Source of the DNA: DASXTS01 sp036402215 | Lineage (GTDB): Bacteria; Actinomycetota; Actinomycetes; Mycobacteriales; Pseudonocardiaceae | DNA length: 37,834 nt | Direction: 5' to 3' | NCBI GenBank assembly: GCA_036402215.1 | Contig: DASWTI010000540.1 | Location: forward strand, 1 to 37,834 | In this document: one piece after another, positions 1 through 8,124 of the stretch | How positions within the stretch are numbered: the stretch's first letter is position 1 | Layout of the letters: each line of letters begins with the position of its first letter | Position numbers and translations under genes: made by a program | Notes under the pieces: generated by a model | What the model was told of the DNA's origin: nothing | Databases searched by the model: none | Seen by the model: only the letters and a program-made list of their open reading frames with translations

Positions 1-179
1 CCCCCCCCGGCCGCCTGCGCCCATGCCGCCCGGCAAGCGCGGCGGGGCCCGCCTCCGGCACCCACCGCGCGCCGGGCGGCCAACGACGGCCGCACTTGAA
101 CGCCAGACAGCGCAGTGTGGCTCCGCGAGCTACACCGCCACGTTCACCACCCCTGGCGGGTAGCTGTGCGCCCGGTAGC

Positions 180-719
180 TCAGACCGGCTGCGTAAACGT
201 CAGGCTTGTCGTCCCGCTGGCCTGGGCCAGTCCGGTGGTGAGGCAGGCGATCAGGGCCAGCGGATCACGCAGATTGGCAATCAGCACCTGGTCGCCGATG
301 AAACGGCCGGAGACAACGGTCGCCGACAACCCGGCCGTACCACCCAGGCTGCCCAGGGCCAGCAGCAGGGTCGTGACCGTGGCGTGGGTCTGGCTGCCAT
401 CGGCCCAGGCGATGTCCAAAGTGCCGGTGACGTTCTGGGCCGAAGTACACGTCAGGTTGCCGGCCAGGGCATAGCTGAGCGTGCCGGTCGTTGCCCCGCC
501 ACCTGGGAACACACAGGTGCTGATCGTGCCGCCGCCGGTGGAGGTTGACGCCGGTCCAGGGTTCGGTGGCAACGGCTGGGTAGCCGGGGGATTGAAGTTC
601 AGCGTGATGCTGGCAACGCAGGTGCCGTCCAGGCCAGCCGCGGTGGCCGGTGCTGCACCAGCGACCACTGACGTAGCCAGGCCAACCAGAACTATCAGTG
701 TCGTGATGAGGCGTTTCAT
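180..719 (-). CDS. secreted four-cysteine protein, paralogue A
   Basis: This is a 179-residue protein of unknown function. Residues 1 to about 28 form a Sec signal peptide: KR, a hydrophobic stretch, then a likely cleavage after ATAA. The mature part is rich in Thr, Ser, Ala and Gly and has four cysteines (in TCVAS, STCVF, LTCTS and IACLT) that could form two disulfides. The same four-cysteine layout, the mature start (LDGTC against LDVTC) and the late GxFxGD segment recur in the protein at 1037-1585, so the two look like tandem paralogues. The ATG at 719 has an AGGGG ribosome binding site seven bases upstream. Predicted beta-rich and extracellular. I do not recognise the family and infer no activity. 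Confidence 0.8.
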   Translation of the reverse strand: MKRLITTLIVLVGLATSVVAGAAPATAAGLDGTCVASITLNFNPPATQPLPPNPGPASTSTGGGTISTCVFPGGGATTGTLSYALAGNLTCTSAQNVTGTLDIAWADGSQTHATVTTLLLALGSLGGTAGLSATVVSGRFIGDQVLIANLRDPLALIACLTTGLAQASGTTSLTFTQPV

Positions 720-738
720 CCGTAACCCCTATCGGTGG

Positions 739-840
739 TCAGCAGTTGCTGGTGGTGTCGCCGCCTGCGCCGTCCTGGACGTTGATGGAGTCGTTGCCGA
801 TGCCGCCGTAAAGTGGTTCCACCGTGCGGCGGTCTTTCGC
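739..840 (-). pseudogene. remnant of an RTX (hemolysin-type calcium-binding) protein tail
   Basis: On the minus strand a short open stretch reads LYGGIGNDSINVQDGAGGD and ends in TTSNC and a stop at 739-741. GGxGND is the calcium-binding nonapeptide signature, and a terminal Cys-containing end is common in actinobacterial RTX proteins. The frame is closed by an in-frame TAG at 841-843, so only about 33 codons survive. It lies 19 bases upstream of the start of paralogue A. This is seen in the sequence; calling it the decayed end of a larger secreted protein is inference. Confidence 0.45.
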
Positions 841-897
841 CTAGGGGTAGCTGATATCCGTGGCGCGATGCCGATGCCGGCGGTCCAGGTTCAGCCT

Positions 898-921
898 GTG
901 GGTGCGTGGGTGCGTGGGTGC
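898..921. repeat. three perfect tandem copies of GTGGGTGC
   Basis: An eight-base unit is repeated exactly three times in the otherwise non-coding stretch between the RTX remnant and paralogue B. Its length is not a multiple of three, which fits a non-coding slippage repeat. Confidence 0.7.
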
Positions 922-1036
922 GGCCATGCTCGGCGATCCGCTTGTGGAATTCGGTGGCGCGCGCCGGATTCGTAGCCGGCGTTGCGCCCGTTTCATCTCC
1001 TCGCAGTCCCGTTGCCTGTCGTTGGCGGTCTCGTCG

Positions 1037-1585
1037 TCAGGACGCGGAGGTGATGGCCAGCGTGACGAGCGCGTAGAGGCTGGACACCGTGCCCAGTCCC
1101 AGCGTGCACAGGGTGATGGCGGTGGCCGCTCCGGTGACGGTTTGGACCACTGCGTCGCCGGCAAACAGTCCAGCGGTGACGTTACCGGTGATGGTGACGA
1201 CCACTGCGGCGCCGACCCGGGAAACTGTGGTGTTGCCGGAGATGGTGGATTGCTGGCCGGTGTTCCAGGTGATGGTGAAGGTCACCGCCGACGAGTCCAG
1301 CAGATCGAGGCAGGACAGGCTGGGATAGGGGAAGGTGGCGTTGCGAGACCCAGCGGTGAGTCCTGGCACGGTCGCTGAGGTACAGGGCCCGTACTGCGTT
1401 GAGGCGGACACCAGCACGGGTCCGGGGGTCATGGTCAGCGGCGGGGTGAAGGTGAGGGTCTGGCTGCTGGGCGGGACGCAGGTCACGTCCAGCGCACCGG
1501 CCGAAGCTGGCGCGGCGGTGGCCACCAGGCCCAGGGCGACGGTGGCCACGGCAATAAGACTGGCCAGGGCGGTGCGTGGGCGCAT
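1037..1585 (-). CDS. secreted four-cysteine protein, paralogue B
   Basis: This is a 182-residue predicted secreted protein. The ATG at 1585 is preferred over an upstream in-frame codon because an AGGAG site lies five bases before it and a signal peptide follows at once (MRPRTALASL, a hydrophobic core, then APASA). The mature chain is beta-type and Thr/Val-rich, with four cysteines (TCVPP, YGPCT, LSCLD, TLCTL) in the same order as paralogue A. Like A it has a late segment with GLFAGD (A: GRFIGD). The two genes are in the same orientation, separated by about 300 bases holding an RTX remnant. Duplication followed by divergence is inferred. Function unknown. Confidence 0.8.
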   Translation of the reverse strand: MRPRTALASLIAVATVALGLVATAAPASAGALDVTCVPPSSQTLTFTPPLTMTPGPVLVSASTQYGPCTSATVPGLTAGSRNATFPYPSLSCLDLLDSSAVTFTITWNTGQQSTISGNTTVSRVGAAVVVTITGNVTAGLFAGDAVVQTVTGAATAITLCTLGLGTVSSLYALVTLAITSAS

Positions 1586-1820
1586 GGTTGCTCCTGGGAG
1601 AGGGGGCCCAGCCGGCGGCTGCCGGCGAGTGAATTGGGAGGCCAAAGATTGAGCCTGGTCGACCACCTGCAGTAGCCAACAGCGCCATTCGGGGGGCAAA
1701 GAAGGCTTGAACGGGTGAACCAGGTCGTGATCCTACCCTTGCCGGCCAGGCGCTCCGCGCGAGGCGCCCGCCGCGTCGCCGATCTTGAATCGGCTGTGAC
1801 CCGGATTGTCGCTGGACTGC

Positions 1821-1980
1821 TTACGTCGTCCGGCCATGCGTATCCCGCATCAGCACCGCACATTCTCGGAGCCTGGCAAGCACCATCGTTGGGTCTACCC
1901 TCATCCCCTCCCCCATTCCGCACCAGCGACCATCCGCCCTCGTACAGCCGCACCGCCTCGTCCACTTGTGTCCCGAGCCA
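1821..1980 (-). pseudogene. frameshifted helix-turn-helix gene fragment, copy 1
   Basis: One minus-strand frame reads QVDEAVRLYEGGWSLVR and then becomes meaningless. The next frame supplies the continuation MGEGMRVDPTMVLARLREC followed by AVLMRDTHGR and a TAA at 1821-1823. Removing one base near 1914-1918 joins them into a typical resolvase-type helix-turn-helix of actinobacteria (LYEGGWSL, then VDPTTVL, then the recognition helix). The upstream part of the gene is not recognisable. It is a relative of the double helix-turn-helix remnant at 2283-2578 and lies in the same decayed mobile-element zone. Confidence 0.6.
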
Positions 1981-2175
1981 CGTATACTCGCTTGACCGAT
2001 CGCATTGGCGTTTGAGGTCATCTCGGTCCGCGATCCAACGGCGTCGACGGATGGGCGGCGGATCGCCCGCAAGGTGGTCGCCGAAGGTCAATTGATCTTG
2101 ATACCGTAGATTCCGGGCCCGGCACGTACAAAAGACTGTGTTCCGTGTATCCGATGAGTTGCCACAGCTTATGAG

Positions 2176-2188
2176 GAACTTAAAGTTC
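2176..2188. promoter_or_regulatory. small perfect palindrome GAACTT-A-AAGTTC
   Basis: Six-base arms are separated by one base in an AT-rich spot between two decayed helix-turn-helix fragments. It could be an old operator or chance; no intact gene starts next to it. Confidence 0.25.
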
Positions 2189-2282
2189 AAATCGTAAGAG
2201 GATCAGAGTGGCGACGATGCTTGAGGGCACAGGGCTGGCCCTAAGCACGGCCCGACCGTGCAGCGACGTTCATCAGCTTGGG

Positions 2283-2578
2283 TCACTGACCTGGCGGTCG
2301 CATGTCTACCCCAGCTCGTACCAACGCCTTGTACACCGTACTCGAGCTGACTCCTGGCTCCTGACCCAGCCTCTGCGTACTCCAGCCTTCGGCGTACAGC
2401 TTCGATGCCCGCTCCACGACCGCCTTGGTCATCTTCACGACCGGCCGCTTCCCCACACCAGCCAGTATCAAGTGCCGGCTGATCGTGTGACGATGAGCCC
2501 AAATCGCTCAGCCAGTGATCGCTCCGTCGCTCCCCGTCGATACGCCTCGACCAGCTCCGCCACTTCGTCTGGCGATAG
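2283..2578 (-). pseudogene. frameshifted double helix-turn-helix gene, copy 2
   Basis: The upstream part reads SPDEVAELVEAYRRGATERS then LAERFG, a classic resolvase-type helix-turn-helix start. It then runs out of frame at about 2496-2501. Adding one base there restores HRHTISRHLILAGVGKRP, which is in frame with KMTKAVVERASKLYAEGWST, QRLGQEPGVSSSTVYKALV and RAGVDMRPPGQ, ending in TGA at 2283-2285. The repaired protein therefore has two consecutive helix-turn-helix units, as in small DNA-binding proteins found beside actinobacterial recombinases. A single-base deletion has broken it. The in-frame stop at 2579-2581 means any true start is lost or lies in another frame. Confidence 0.7.
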
Positions 2579-2582
2579 TCAC

Positions 2583-2733
2583 CCGCCACGTGCCGATCCA
2601 GGTACTCGTCCTGGGTAGTGGAGATCCGGTCATGGCCCAGGTAGTCGGCGATCTCCCGTGCGCTCCATCGGGCCGCGTCCAGGCGGGTCGCCACGAAGTG
2701 CCGGAAGGCGTGCGGGTGCAGCCCTTCCCACAC
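2583..2733 (-). pseudogene. C-terminal remnant of a tyrosine recombinase (phage-type integrase)
   Basis: Minus-strand frame: HPHAFRHFVATRLD, then IADYLGHDRISTTQDEYLDR. It contains the HxxR box (HAFR), the LGH box and the nucleophile tyrosine (EYLDR) of the tyrosine-recombinase family in correct order and spacing. About 50 residues remain out of a usual 300-400. The catalytic N-terminal half with the first arginine is absent, and the same frame runs on without meaning into the neighbouring pseudogene. It indicates a past integrated element. No tRNA or attachment duplication is visible nearby. Confidence 0.7.
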
Positions 2734-2943
2734 GCGTGGACCGGCGAGACCGGCCGTTGCCGCCCGGCCGGATGATCCCCCCGGGCATCTACTCGCACCA
2801 CCTGTTCGTCACCGAACTCGCACACGAGGCTACGGATTGAGAGTGCGTTCAAGGCCCACCAGCGTGAGCGGTTCGACCAAGAGTTCCGTGGGGAGCGGTT
2901 TGGGTCGTTCGTGAGGTGATCTGCCGGGATGCTTTCAGCCCGC

Positions 2944-4752
2944 TCAGGGCAGCACACGAATGGTGAACTGCTGGGTTGCGGTCTGGCCGCTGCTGTCGGC
3001 GACGCGAACGGTGAAGGTGAAGGTTCCGGCTGTGGTGGGTGTGCCTTGGACACGACCAGGGGATGCCTGCACGGAGAGGCCCGGCGGGAGGGTTCCCGCG
3101 ACGTGCGACCACACGTACGGCTGCACGCCGCCGCTCGCGAACAAGCCGTTCGCGTACGCGGCCCCCACGGTTGCGTCGCTGAGCTGGGTGGTGCCATTTG
3201 TGATCACCAACGGATTCGCCGGATCCACTGTCAGTGTGAAGGTCTTGGTGGCGGTGTTGCCGGCCCCGTCACGGGCGCGGACGGTGAACGTCGTCGTCTG
3301 GACTCGTGTTGCGACACCGGTGACCGCGGTGGTTTGGGTCAGCTGCAGGTCGTCGCCGGCGAACCGCAGACCGTCCGGCACCGTGCCACTCACCAACGAC
3401 CAGCGGATGGGGCCGGAGCCCTGGCCGCAGCACGCCTCGATGAACCCTGCGTAGTTCTCTCCGACTCGGGCGTTCGGCAGCGGCGACTGGGTGACGATCC
3501 TGAGCAGCGACTGGGTCGTAACGGTGAGCAGGGCCGATCGGGTGACTCCGTTGTAGGTCGCCGAGATGGTGGCCGTGCCCGCAGCCGACCGGTTGATCGT
3601 CACCGCGAACGCCCCGGTGGAGACGTTGGCGGGCACCGTCACGGTCGCTGGCACCGTCGCGATGGACGTGTTGCTGCTGGCCAGCGAGACGCTCGCCCCG
3701 CCGGTTGGCGTCGGTGCGGTGAAGAACAAGGTCGCCGAGGTCTGCGTTGTGCCGGTCTGGACGGTGGCAGGGCTCAATGAGATGGACTCCAACGCGCCAC
3801 CTGGCTGCGGCGGTGGCGGAGGGGTGACGGTCACGGTGGCCGTCCGCGTGATGCCGTTGTAGGTCGCGGAGACCACGGCCGTGGTGACGGAGGTGACCGG
3901 GCTGGTGGACACGAACGTCGGCACCACCCTGCTGTCGACCCCGGCGGGCACGGTCATCGTGGCGGGGACCGTCACGGCGGCGGTGTTGCTGCTGGAGAAC
4001 GCGACGACGGCGCCACCACCGGGAGCAGACGCCGTCAGCGTCACGGTCGCCGAAGCGGTGGAGCCGCCCTGCACGCTCGTCGGGCTGACGCTGACCGTGT
4101 CCAGCGTGGCGGTCGGCGCAGGGGCGGTGACGGTCATGGTTGCGGTGCGGGTAACGCCGTTGTACGTCGCGGAGACCACCGACGTCGTGGTCGAGCCAAC
4201 GGCGCTTGTCGCTACTGAGGACGTCGTAGCCGATGTCGCCCCGGCGGGGACCGTCAGCGTCGCCGGAACGGTGGCCGCGCCGGTGTTGCTGCTGGACAGC
4301 GACACCACCGCGCCTCCGGCCGGGGCGGGGGCACTGAGCGTCACCGTTGCCGAGGCCATGGCGCCGCCCTGCAGGGTCGCCGGACTCACACTGAGCGAGC
4401 TCAGAACCGCCGCGGTCACCGTGCAGCCCGCCAGCCGGACGTTCACCGCCACCGCCGAGCCGTCGTTCACGTCGACCGTGCAGTCCGCCGGCGGATTGAA
4501 CCCGGAGCGCTCGATCCGGAACTCGCCGGAGCCGGCGCTGGTGCCCATGGCGCCACCGTCCACGGTGATCGTCCGGTTCGGTACCGCCGTGCCCTCGATC
4601 CGCAACCGGTCGCCCTGCAGCTCTGCCCGGGAAACATTGACCGCGGCTTGCCCTGTCCCAGGCATCAGGACCATCAACAGCAGCGCGGCAATCGAGCCCG
4701 CCAGTGACGATCGAAGCCACCGAGCCGTGACCGGTTGACCAAGCGCCGACAT
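2944..4752 (-). CDS. secreted protein with three Ig-like repeats and two putative-Ig (He_PIG-type) domains
   Basis: 602 residues. Residues 1-36 form a signal peptide (hydrophobic IAALLLMVLM, cut near GQA). Residues about 37-110 are a small domain with two cysteines (C91, C110). Three homologous beta repeats follow at about 117-209, 217-310 and 321-413. Each has LxxxSxSPxxxQxG at the start, SSNTxxxTVPATxTVPA in the middle and SATYNGxTRxAxxTVT at the end. A Pro-rich linker (PPPPPQPG) precedes the third repeat. Two overlapping-type Ig domains (about 418-507 and 510-602) contain the GxLPxGL and GTPTTAGTFTFTV signatures of He_PIG domains. GGGAGG lies just before the ATG. No sortase motif or transmembrane anchor is seen at the C-terminus, so it is probably released or loosely wall-bound. 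An adhesive or carbohydrate-binding role is inference. Confidence 0.88.
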   Translation of the reverse strand: MSALGQPVTARWLRSSLAGSIAALLLMVLMPGTGQAAVNVSRAELQGDRLRIEGTAVPNRTITVDGGAMGTSAGSGEFRIERSGFNPPADCTVDVNDGSAVAVNVRLAGCTVTAAVLSSLSVSPATLQGGAMASATVTLSAPAPAGGAVVSLSSSNTGAATVPATLTVPAGATSATTSSVATSAVGSTTTSVVSATYNGVTRTATMTVTAPAPTATLDTVSVSPTSVQGGSTASATVTLTASAPGGGAVVAFSSSNTAAVTVPATMTVPAGVDSRVVPTFVSTSPVTSVTTAVVSATYNGITRTATVTVTPPPPPQPGGALESISLSPATVQTGTTQTSATLFFTAPTPTGGASVSLASSNTSIATVPATVTVPANVSTGAFAVTINRSAAGTATISATYNGVTRSALLTVTTQSLLRIVTQSPLPNARVGENYAGFIEACCGQGSGPIRWSLVSGTVPDGLRFAGDDLQLTQTTAVTGVATRVQTTTFTVRARDGAGNTATKTFTLTVDPANPLVITNGTTQLSDATVGAAYANGLFASGGVQPYVWSHVAGTLPPGLSVQASPGRVQGTPTTAGTFTFTVRVADSSGQTATQQFTIRVLP

Positions 4753-5087
4753 TCCAACCTCCCAGGCAGCGAGCGCCGCCGTACGCGGCGGTCAGGTGTA
4801 CGTCCCACTCCATGCCTTCGTTCACCGACAGCCGCGCACCTCGCCAGGGGCACCTCCAGTTGGCCCGATCGGCGCGGCGGCCCGGTCTCGGATGTGAGAC
4901 TTGATCGAGCCGGCCAGCGAGGTCGGGGTTCGAAAGGTGCTCCATCAGGGGTACCGGCTCAGGCCCGTTGCCCCAGCTCAGTCACCGGTCGTGAGCCGCG
5001 TATGGAGCGAGCCGCAGCGGCCGTGACACCCACCATCCCGCTCGGCCGGAACGCGGCCGCGCCGCCGGCCGGGGAAGCGACCGGTCG
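4753..5087. other. non-coding spacer between two minus-strand secreted-protein genes
   Basis: 335 bases between the M23 gene stop and the Ig-repeat gene start. It presumably holds the promoter of the Ig-repeat gene. I see no convincing reading frame, hairpin or repeat in it. Confidence 0.5.
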
Positions 5088-6398
5088 TCAGTAACAGGCG
5101 AGGTCGAAGGTGGTCCAGCCGTGGCCGATCTCGGTGCCCCGCCCGAAGGTGCCGGCGCCGGTGCCGAACCACCGCCAGAGAGTGCCGTCCGACGTGCGGA
5201 TCGCGACGAGGTCGGCCTTGCTGTCCCCGTTGACGTCCATCGAGGTCAGCCGCCGGAAGGCGTTCCAGCCGCTACCGACCTCCACCGCGGTGGCGTAGGT
5301 TCCGCCGGTGCGCTCCCAGAAGTAGAGCCGGCCGTCGTCGCCGGTTGCCCAGATGTCGCCGTCGCCGTCCGCGTCGGCATCGGATGCGGTGTGGCGCGGG
5401 AGGTAGGCCCATCCGGCGCTCACCAGGGTCCGGGACTCGAAGGCGCCGTTGCCCTGGCCCACGTAGAGGTACATGTTCCCGCCGTCCCTGGCGAGGATGT
5501 CCGTCCTGTTGTCGCCGTTGACATCCGCGAAGGACAGGTACTGGATGCCTGACCAGCCGGGGCCGACCTCGACCGCCGGGCTGAAGGTGATGTCGCCACG
5601 GTTGTGCCAGTAGTACAGGGTGCCACCGCCGACCGCCCAGAGGTCGGCCAGGCCGTCGGCGTTGGAGTCGCCGATCCCGACCCGGCCGAAGGCGTCCCAA
5701 CCCGGACCGATGCGGGTGGCTGAGGCGAAGCCACCGCTGCTCGTCCCGCGGTAGAGCCAGGCGACCCCGGCGGCGTCGATGCCCACCGCGTCGTCGTACC
5801 GGTCGCCGTTGACGCTCTTGGCCGCGTGGACGCTCGCGCCGCAGTTCTGGCTGACATAGGTCTCCTGGCCGGTGGCGTAGTCGAACGGGTCACCATGGAA
5901 CGAGGCCGGTCGAATGTAGTCCGGGTAGGACTGGCCGCTGCCCCGGTTGCGGAACTCGAAATGCAAGTGCGCCGAGATGCCCGAGGAATTCCCGTCGGTG
6001 TTGCCCACCGTGCCGATCAGCTGGCCCTGACGCACCGAGGCGCCGAGGTGCACGACCTTGGAGTCGAGATGCGCGTACAACGTCGAGTAGCCGTCGCCAT
6101 GATCGATCTCCAGGTAGTTGCCGTAGGCCGAACTCGCGCCGCCCTCCCAGCGCACGGTTCCGGCGGCCGCCGCGAGAACGGGCTCGCCGAGGTCCTCGTT
6201 TCCCGTGGTACCGCTCATGTTGAAGTCGATCTCGTTGTTGTGGTGCGCGTTGCTGGAGCCGGAGTCACCCCGCCAGGAGCTACCGCAGAGGAACGGCAGC
6301 TCCAGGGCCGGCGCGGCCGCCTGCGCAACAGGGACCGGCCCCGCCACCGACGTGGCGACGACCAGACCGACGATCGCTCCAAGCCTCGGCACATTCAC
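5088..6398 (-). CDS. secreted M23 family metallopeptidase with C-terminal FG-GAP/VCBS-like repeats
   Basis: 436 residues, GTG start at 6398 with AGGAGG eight bases upstream. Residues 1-28 are a signal peptide (VAQA). The M23 (lysostaphin/LytM-type) domain spans about 33-180. The metal-binding His/Asp lie in AHHNNEIDF (H52/H53 to D58), a further His in LYAHL (H110), and the HLHFEF motif carries H144 and H146, so all zinc and catalytic positions are present. From about 195 to the end come four to five repeats of about 50 residues with DxNGDxxxD or DADADGDGD calcium-binding-like loops and YLYxGxGxGxF/W blades, as in FG-GAP/VCBS beta-propellers. Family knowledge predicts a peptidoglycan endopeptidase; the propeller probably aids substrate or surface binding. 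Confidence 0.9.
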   Translation of the reverse strand: MNVPRLGAIVGLVVATSVAGPVPVAQAAAPALELPFLCGSSWRGDSGSSNAHHNNEIDFNMSGTTGNEDLGEPVLAAAAGTVRWEGGASSAYGNYLEIDHGDGYSTLYAHLDSKVVHLGASVRQGQLIGTVGNTDGNSSGISAHLHFEFRNRGSGQSYPDYIRPASFHGDPFDYATGQETYVSQNCGASVHAAKSVNGDRYDDAVGIDAAGVAWLYRGTSSGGFASATRIGPGWDAFGRVGIGDSNADGLADLWAVGGGTLYYWHNRGDITFSPAVEVGPGWSGIQYLSFADVNGDNRTDILARDGGNMYLYVGQGNGAFESRTLVSAGWAYLPRHTASDADADGDGDIWATGDDGRLYFWERTGGTYATAVEVGSGWNAFRRLTSMDVNGDSKADLVAIRTSDGTLWRWFGTGAGTFGRGTEIGHGWTTFDLACY

Positions 6399-6872
6399 GG
6401 AAAGCCCCTCCTCTTGTCGCCCGATCCCTGACTCGAGCAGGCGGAGTCCAACGCAAGGCTCGCCGCTGTTCTTCGGCGCGATTCCGCTGTTTCCACCCCA
6501 GAGTCAGGACCACCCGGACTCGCCACCGTAGCGCACCCGAATGAAAACGGCTCCCCTCTCGCCCGATAGATTCCCCGTATTGGACTCATTCGGATCTGTG
6601 GGTAGGCCGGTCGGAGTGGGGACAGGGCCTCGGCCACGTCGTGCCATGCGGCGTATCGACGGGGTGATGGGCTGGGGTTCGGGTGGTGACGCGGGCATGT
6701 CCCGTCCATAATGATCATGGCGGTACGTACACCTGCCCGACCATGCGAGCCCGAGCGGCCTGGGGCCGGTCGTGCATCACTTCCGTGGACGCGACCCGGG
6801 CGCATTCCCCATTCGGTGACAGGCAATTCGGCACGCTGGACGCGGCGGACGGCGCGTGGTTATGTTCGTACG
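6399..6872. other. divergent intergenic region upstream of the oxygenase/repeat-protein operon
   Basis: 474 bases between the minus-strand M23 gene and the first plus-strand oxygenase. A possible promoter for the rightward operon is TTGGAC at 6580-6585 with TAGGCC at 6603-6608 (17-base spacer), but it is only a moderate match and would leave a leader of about 260 bases. No other feature is evident. Confidence 0.35.
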
Positions 6873-7451
6873 ATGCCCGCGTCGTTGGCGACCGCCGGTG
6901 TCGTGGTTGTGCGTGAGTTCATCGACCAGCGGCTCGCGCGGATGCTGTATGCCATGTTGCTGCTGCGCCGGCACCGCGGGGAAGCCCGGCATGACGACCA
7001 TATGCCGGGCGCGTTGAGTTTCTGGGGCGATTCCACTCTCGACGCGTTCCACCTGAGCGTGCGCCCGGACGTCGAGACGGTCGCGGCCGGCCCACTGCTG
7101 CCGACGTACTGCTACGCGCGGCTGTACCGGTACGGCGACACGCTGCACCGCCATCACGACCGGGAGGCGTGCGAGATCGTCGCCACGGTGCACGTCGGCC
7201 ACCGCGGCGGCGCCCCGCCGCCCATCTGCTTCGCCACCGGGCACGTGGTGCACCAGCGGCCCGGTGACGCGGTCGTCTTCCACGGGTCGGCGATCGACCA
7301 CTGGCGTGACGTCTTCCTCGGTGAGGACTTCGGCCAGGTCTTCATGAACTTCGTCCGCGCCGACGGTCCGCACCGCGACCAGGCGCTGGACGGGCGTATC
7401 CAGGCGTTCCCGCGGGTGCTGGTGCCGTACCCGGCAGCGGTCCGGGGCTGA
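6873..7451 (+). CDS. 2-oxoglutarate/Fe(II)-dependent oxygenase, HxD...HWR type (modification enzyme 1)
   Basis: 192 residues from the ATG at 6873; the longer in-frame extension upstream has no family character. The core follows a bacterial prolyl-hydroxylase-like pattern: PTYCYARLYRYGDTLHRHHD with the metal ligands H94 and D96, then REACEIVATVHVG. After it come PGDAVVF and IDHWRD with the distal His143, then QVFMNFVRADG. These are the conserved elements of a 2OG-Fe(II) family that hydroxylates free or peptidyl substrates; the exact substrate is unknown. Three bases separate it from the next oxygenase gene, and the set leads to the GTEMS-repeat protein. I infer that it acts on that protein; an unrelated small-molecule role is the alternative. 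Confidence 0.8.
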   Translation: MPASLATAGVVVVREFIDQRLARMLYAMLLLRRHRGEARHDDHMPGALSFWGDSTLDAFHLSVRPDVETVAAGPLLPTYCYARLYRYGDTLHRHHDREACEIVATVHVGHRGGAPPPICFATGHVVHQRPGDAVVFHGSAIDHWRDVFLGEDFGQVFMNFVRADGPHRDQALDGRIQAFPRVLVPYPAAVRG

Positions 7452-7454
7452 CCC

Positions 7455-8123
7455 GTGAAGCTCCTCCTGGCCGATCGCGACGTCGTCGTGGCCGATGACG
7501 TGCTCGATCCGGCCGCCTTCGCGGCCCTCGGCCGGGAGCTGGCAAACGGGCGATACGAGTCGGTCCATGCCCGCGGCTGGGACAAGGCGTGGCGGCCGGG
7601 CGACGGCCGGCCGCTGCGCGGCGCGGCCGTCTACTACGACCCGGCCCGCGCGTTCGACCGGCGGCCCGGCGCGAGGTACCCGACGTCGAGCGTCGTGGAC
7701 GGATTCATCGACGCCGTGCGCGCCCTCACCGCGGAGCATCCGCACGTGGTGGGCGGCGAAGGTGTGGACTGGGCCGCGATCTTCCTGTCGCCCTGGCTCT
7801 ACCCGGTCGGCAGCGCACTCTCGCTGCACCGCGACGGAGCCGCCTACAGCGGGGCGTTCACGTTCTTCGCGCACCCCCGTTGGGGCATCCACTGGGGCGG
7901 CGAGCTCCTGCTGCTCGATCACGAGGCGCCCCGGGCGCCGCTCGGAACGGCCGGCTGGATGACCGAGGACGACGTCGGCTCGGCGCTCGCCACCTGCGTG
8001 TTCCCCAGGCCCAACCGGCTGGTCCTGGTGGGGCCGCAACGCCCGCACCTGATCACGCGCGTCGATGTCAACGCGGGCGACCACGTTCGCACCTCGCTGG
8101 CCGGCTTCTTCCTGCGGCGCTGA
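7455..8123 (+). CDS. 2-oxoglutarate/Fe(II)-dependent oxygenase, P4H-like (modification enzyme 2)
   Basis: 222 residues, GTG start three bases after the previous stop. The C-terminal half carries SLHRDG with metal ligands H125 and D127, a beta-rich stretch ending in HWGGELLLLD, then VFPRPNRLVLVGPQRPHLI with the distal His198, and R212 in HVRTSLAGFFL as the 2OG-binding arginine. This HxD...H...R order with GGELLL is typical of prolyl-4-hydroxylase-superfamily (P4Hc-like) enzymes. It differs clearly in sequence from the first oxygenase, so the two are not a recent duplication. One base separates it from the aldo/keto reductase. Peptidyl hydroxylation of the repeat protein is inferred from context. 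Confidence 0.82.
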   Translation: MKLLLADRDVVVADDVLDPAAFAALGRELANGRYESVHARGWDKAWRPGDGRPLRGAAVYYDPARAFDRRPGARYPTSSVVDGFIDAVRALTAEHPHVVGGEGVDWAAIFLSPWLYPVGSALSLHRDGAAYSGAFTFFAHPRWGIHWGGELLLLDHEAPRAPLGTAGWMTEDDVGSALATCVFPRPNRLVLVGPQRPHLITRVDVNAGDHVRTSLAGFFLRR

Positions 8124-8124
8124 C

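Larger units (their letters stand above)
1586..2282. other. gene-poor stretch with decayed fragments
   Basis: No intact gene is convincing here. The stretch is less GC-rich than the surroundings, especially 2080-2200. It holds a frameshifted helix-turn-helix remnant (1821-1980) and a small palindrome (2176-2188). Open frames elsewhere lack ribosome binding sites and family resemblance. Confidence 0.5.

Noticed and set aside
2185..2193. GTTCAAATC as a tRNA T-loop
   Set aside because: No flanking stem pairs or acceptor/anticodon arms are found; it is part of a small palindrome.
4735..5094. Plus-strand small gene between the two secreted-protein genes
   Set aside because: Arg/Pro-rich frame without ribosome binding site or recognisable motif.
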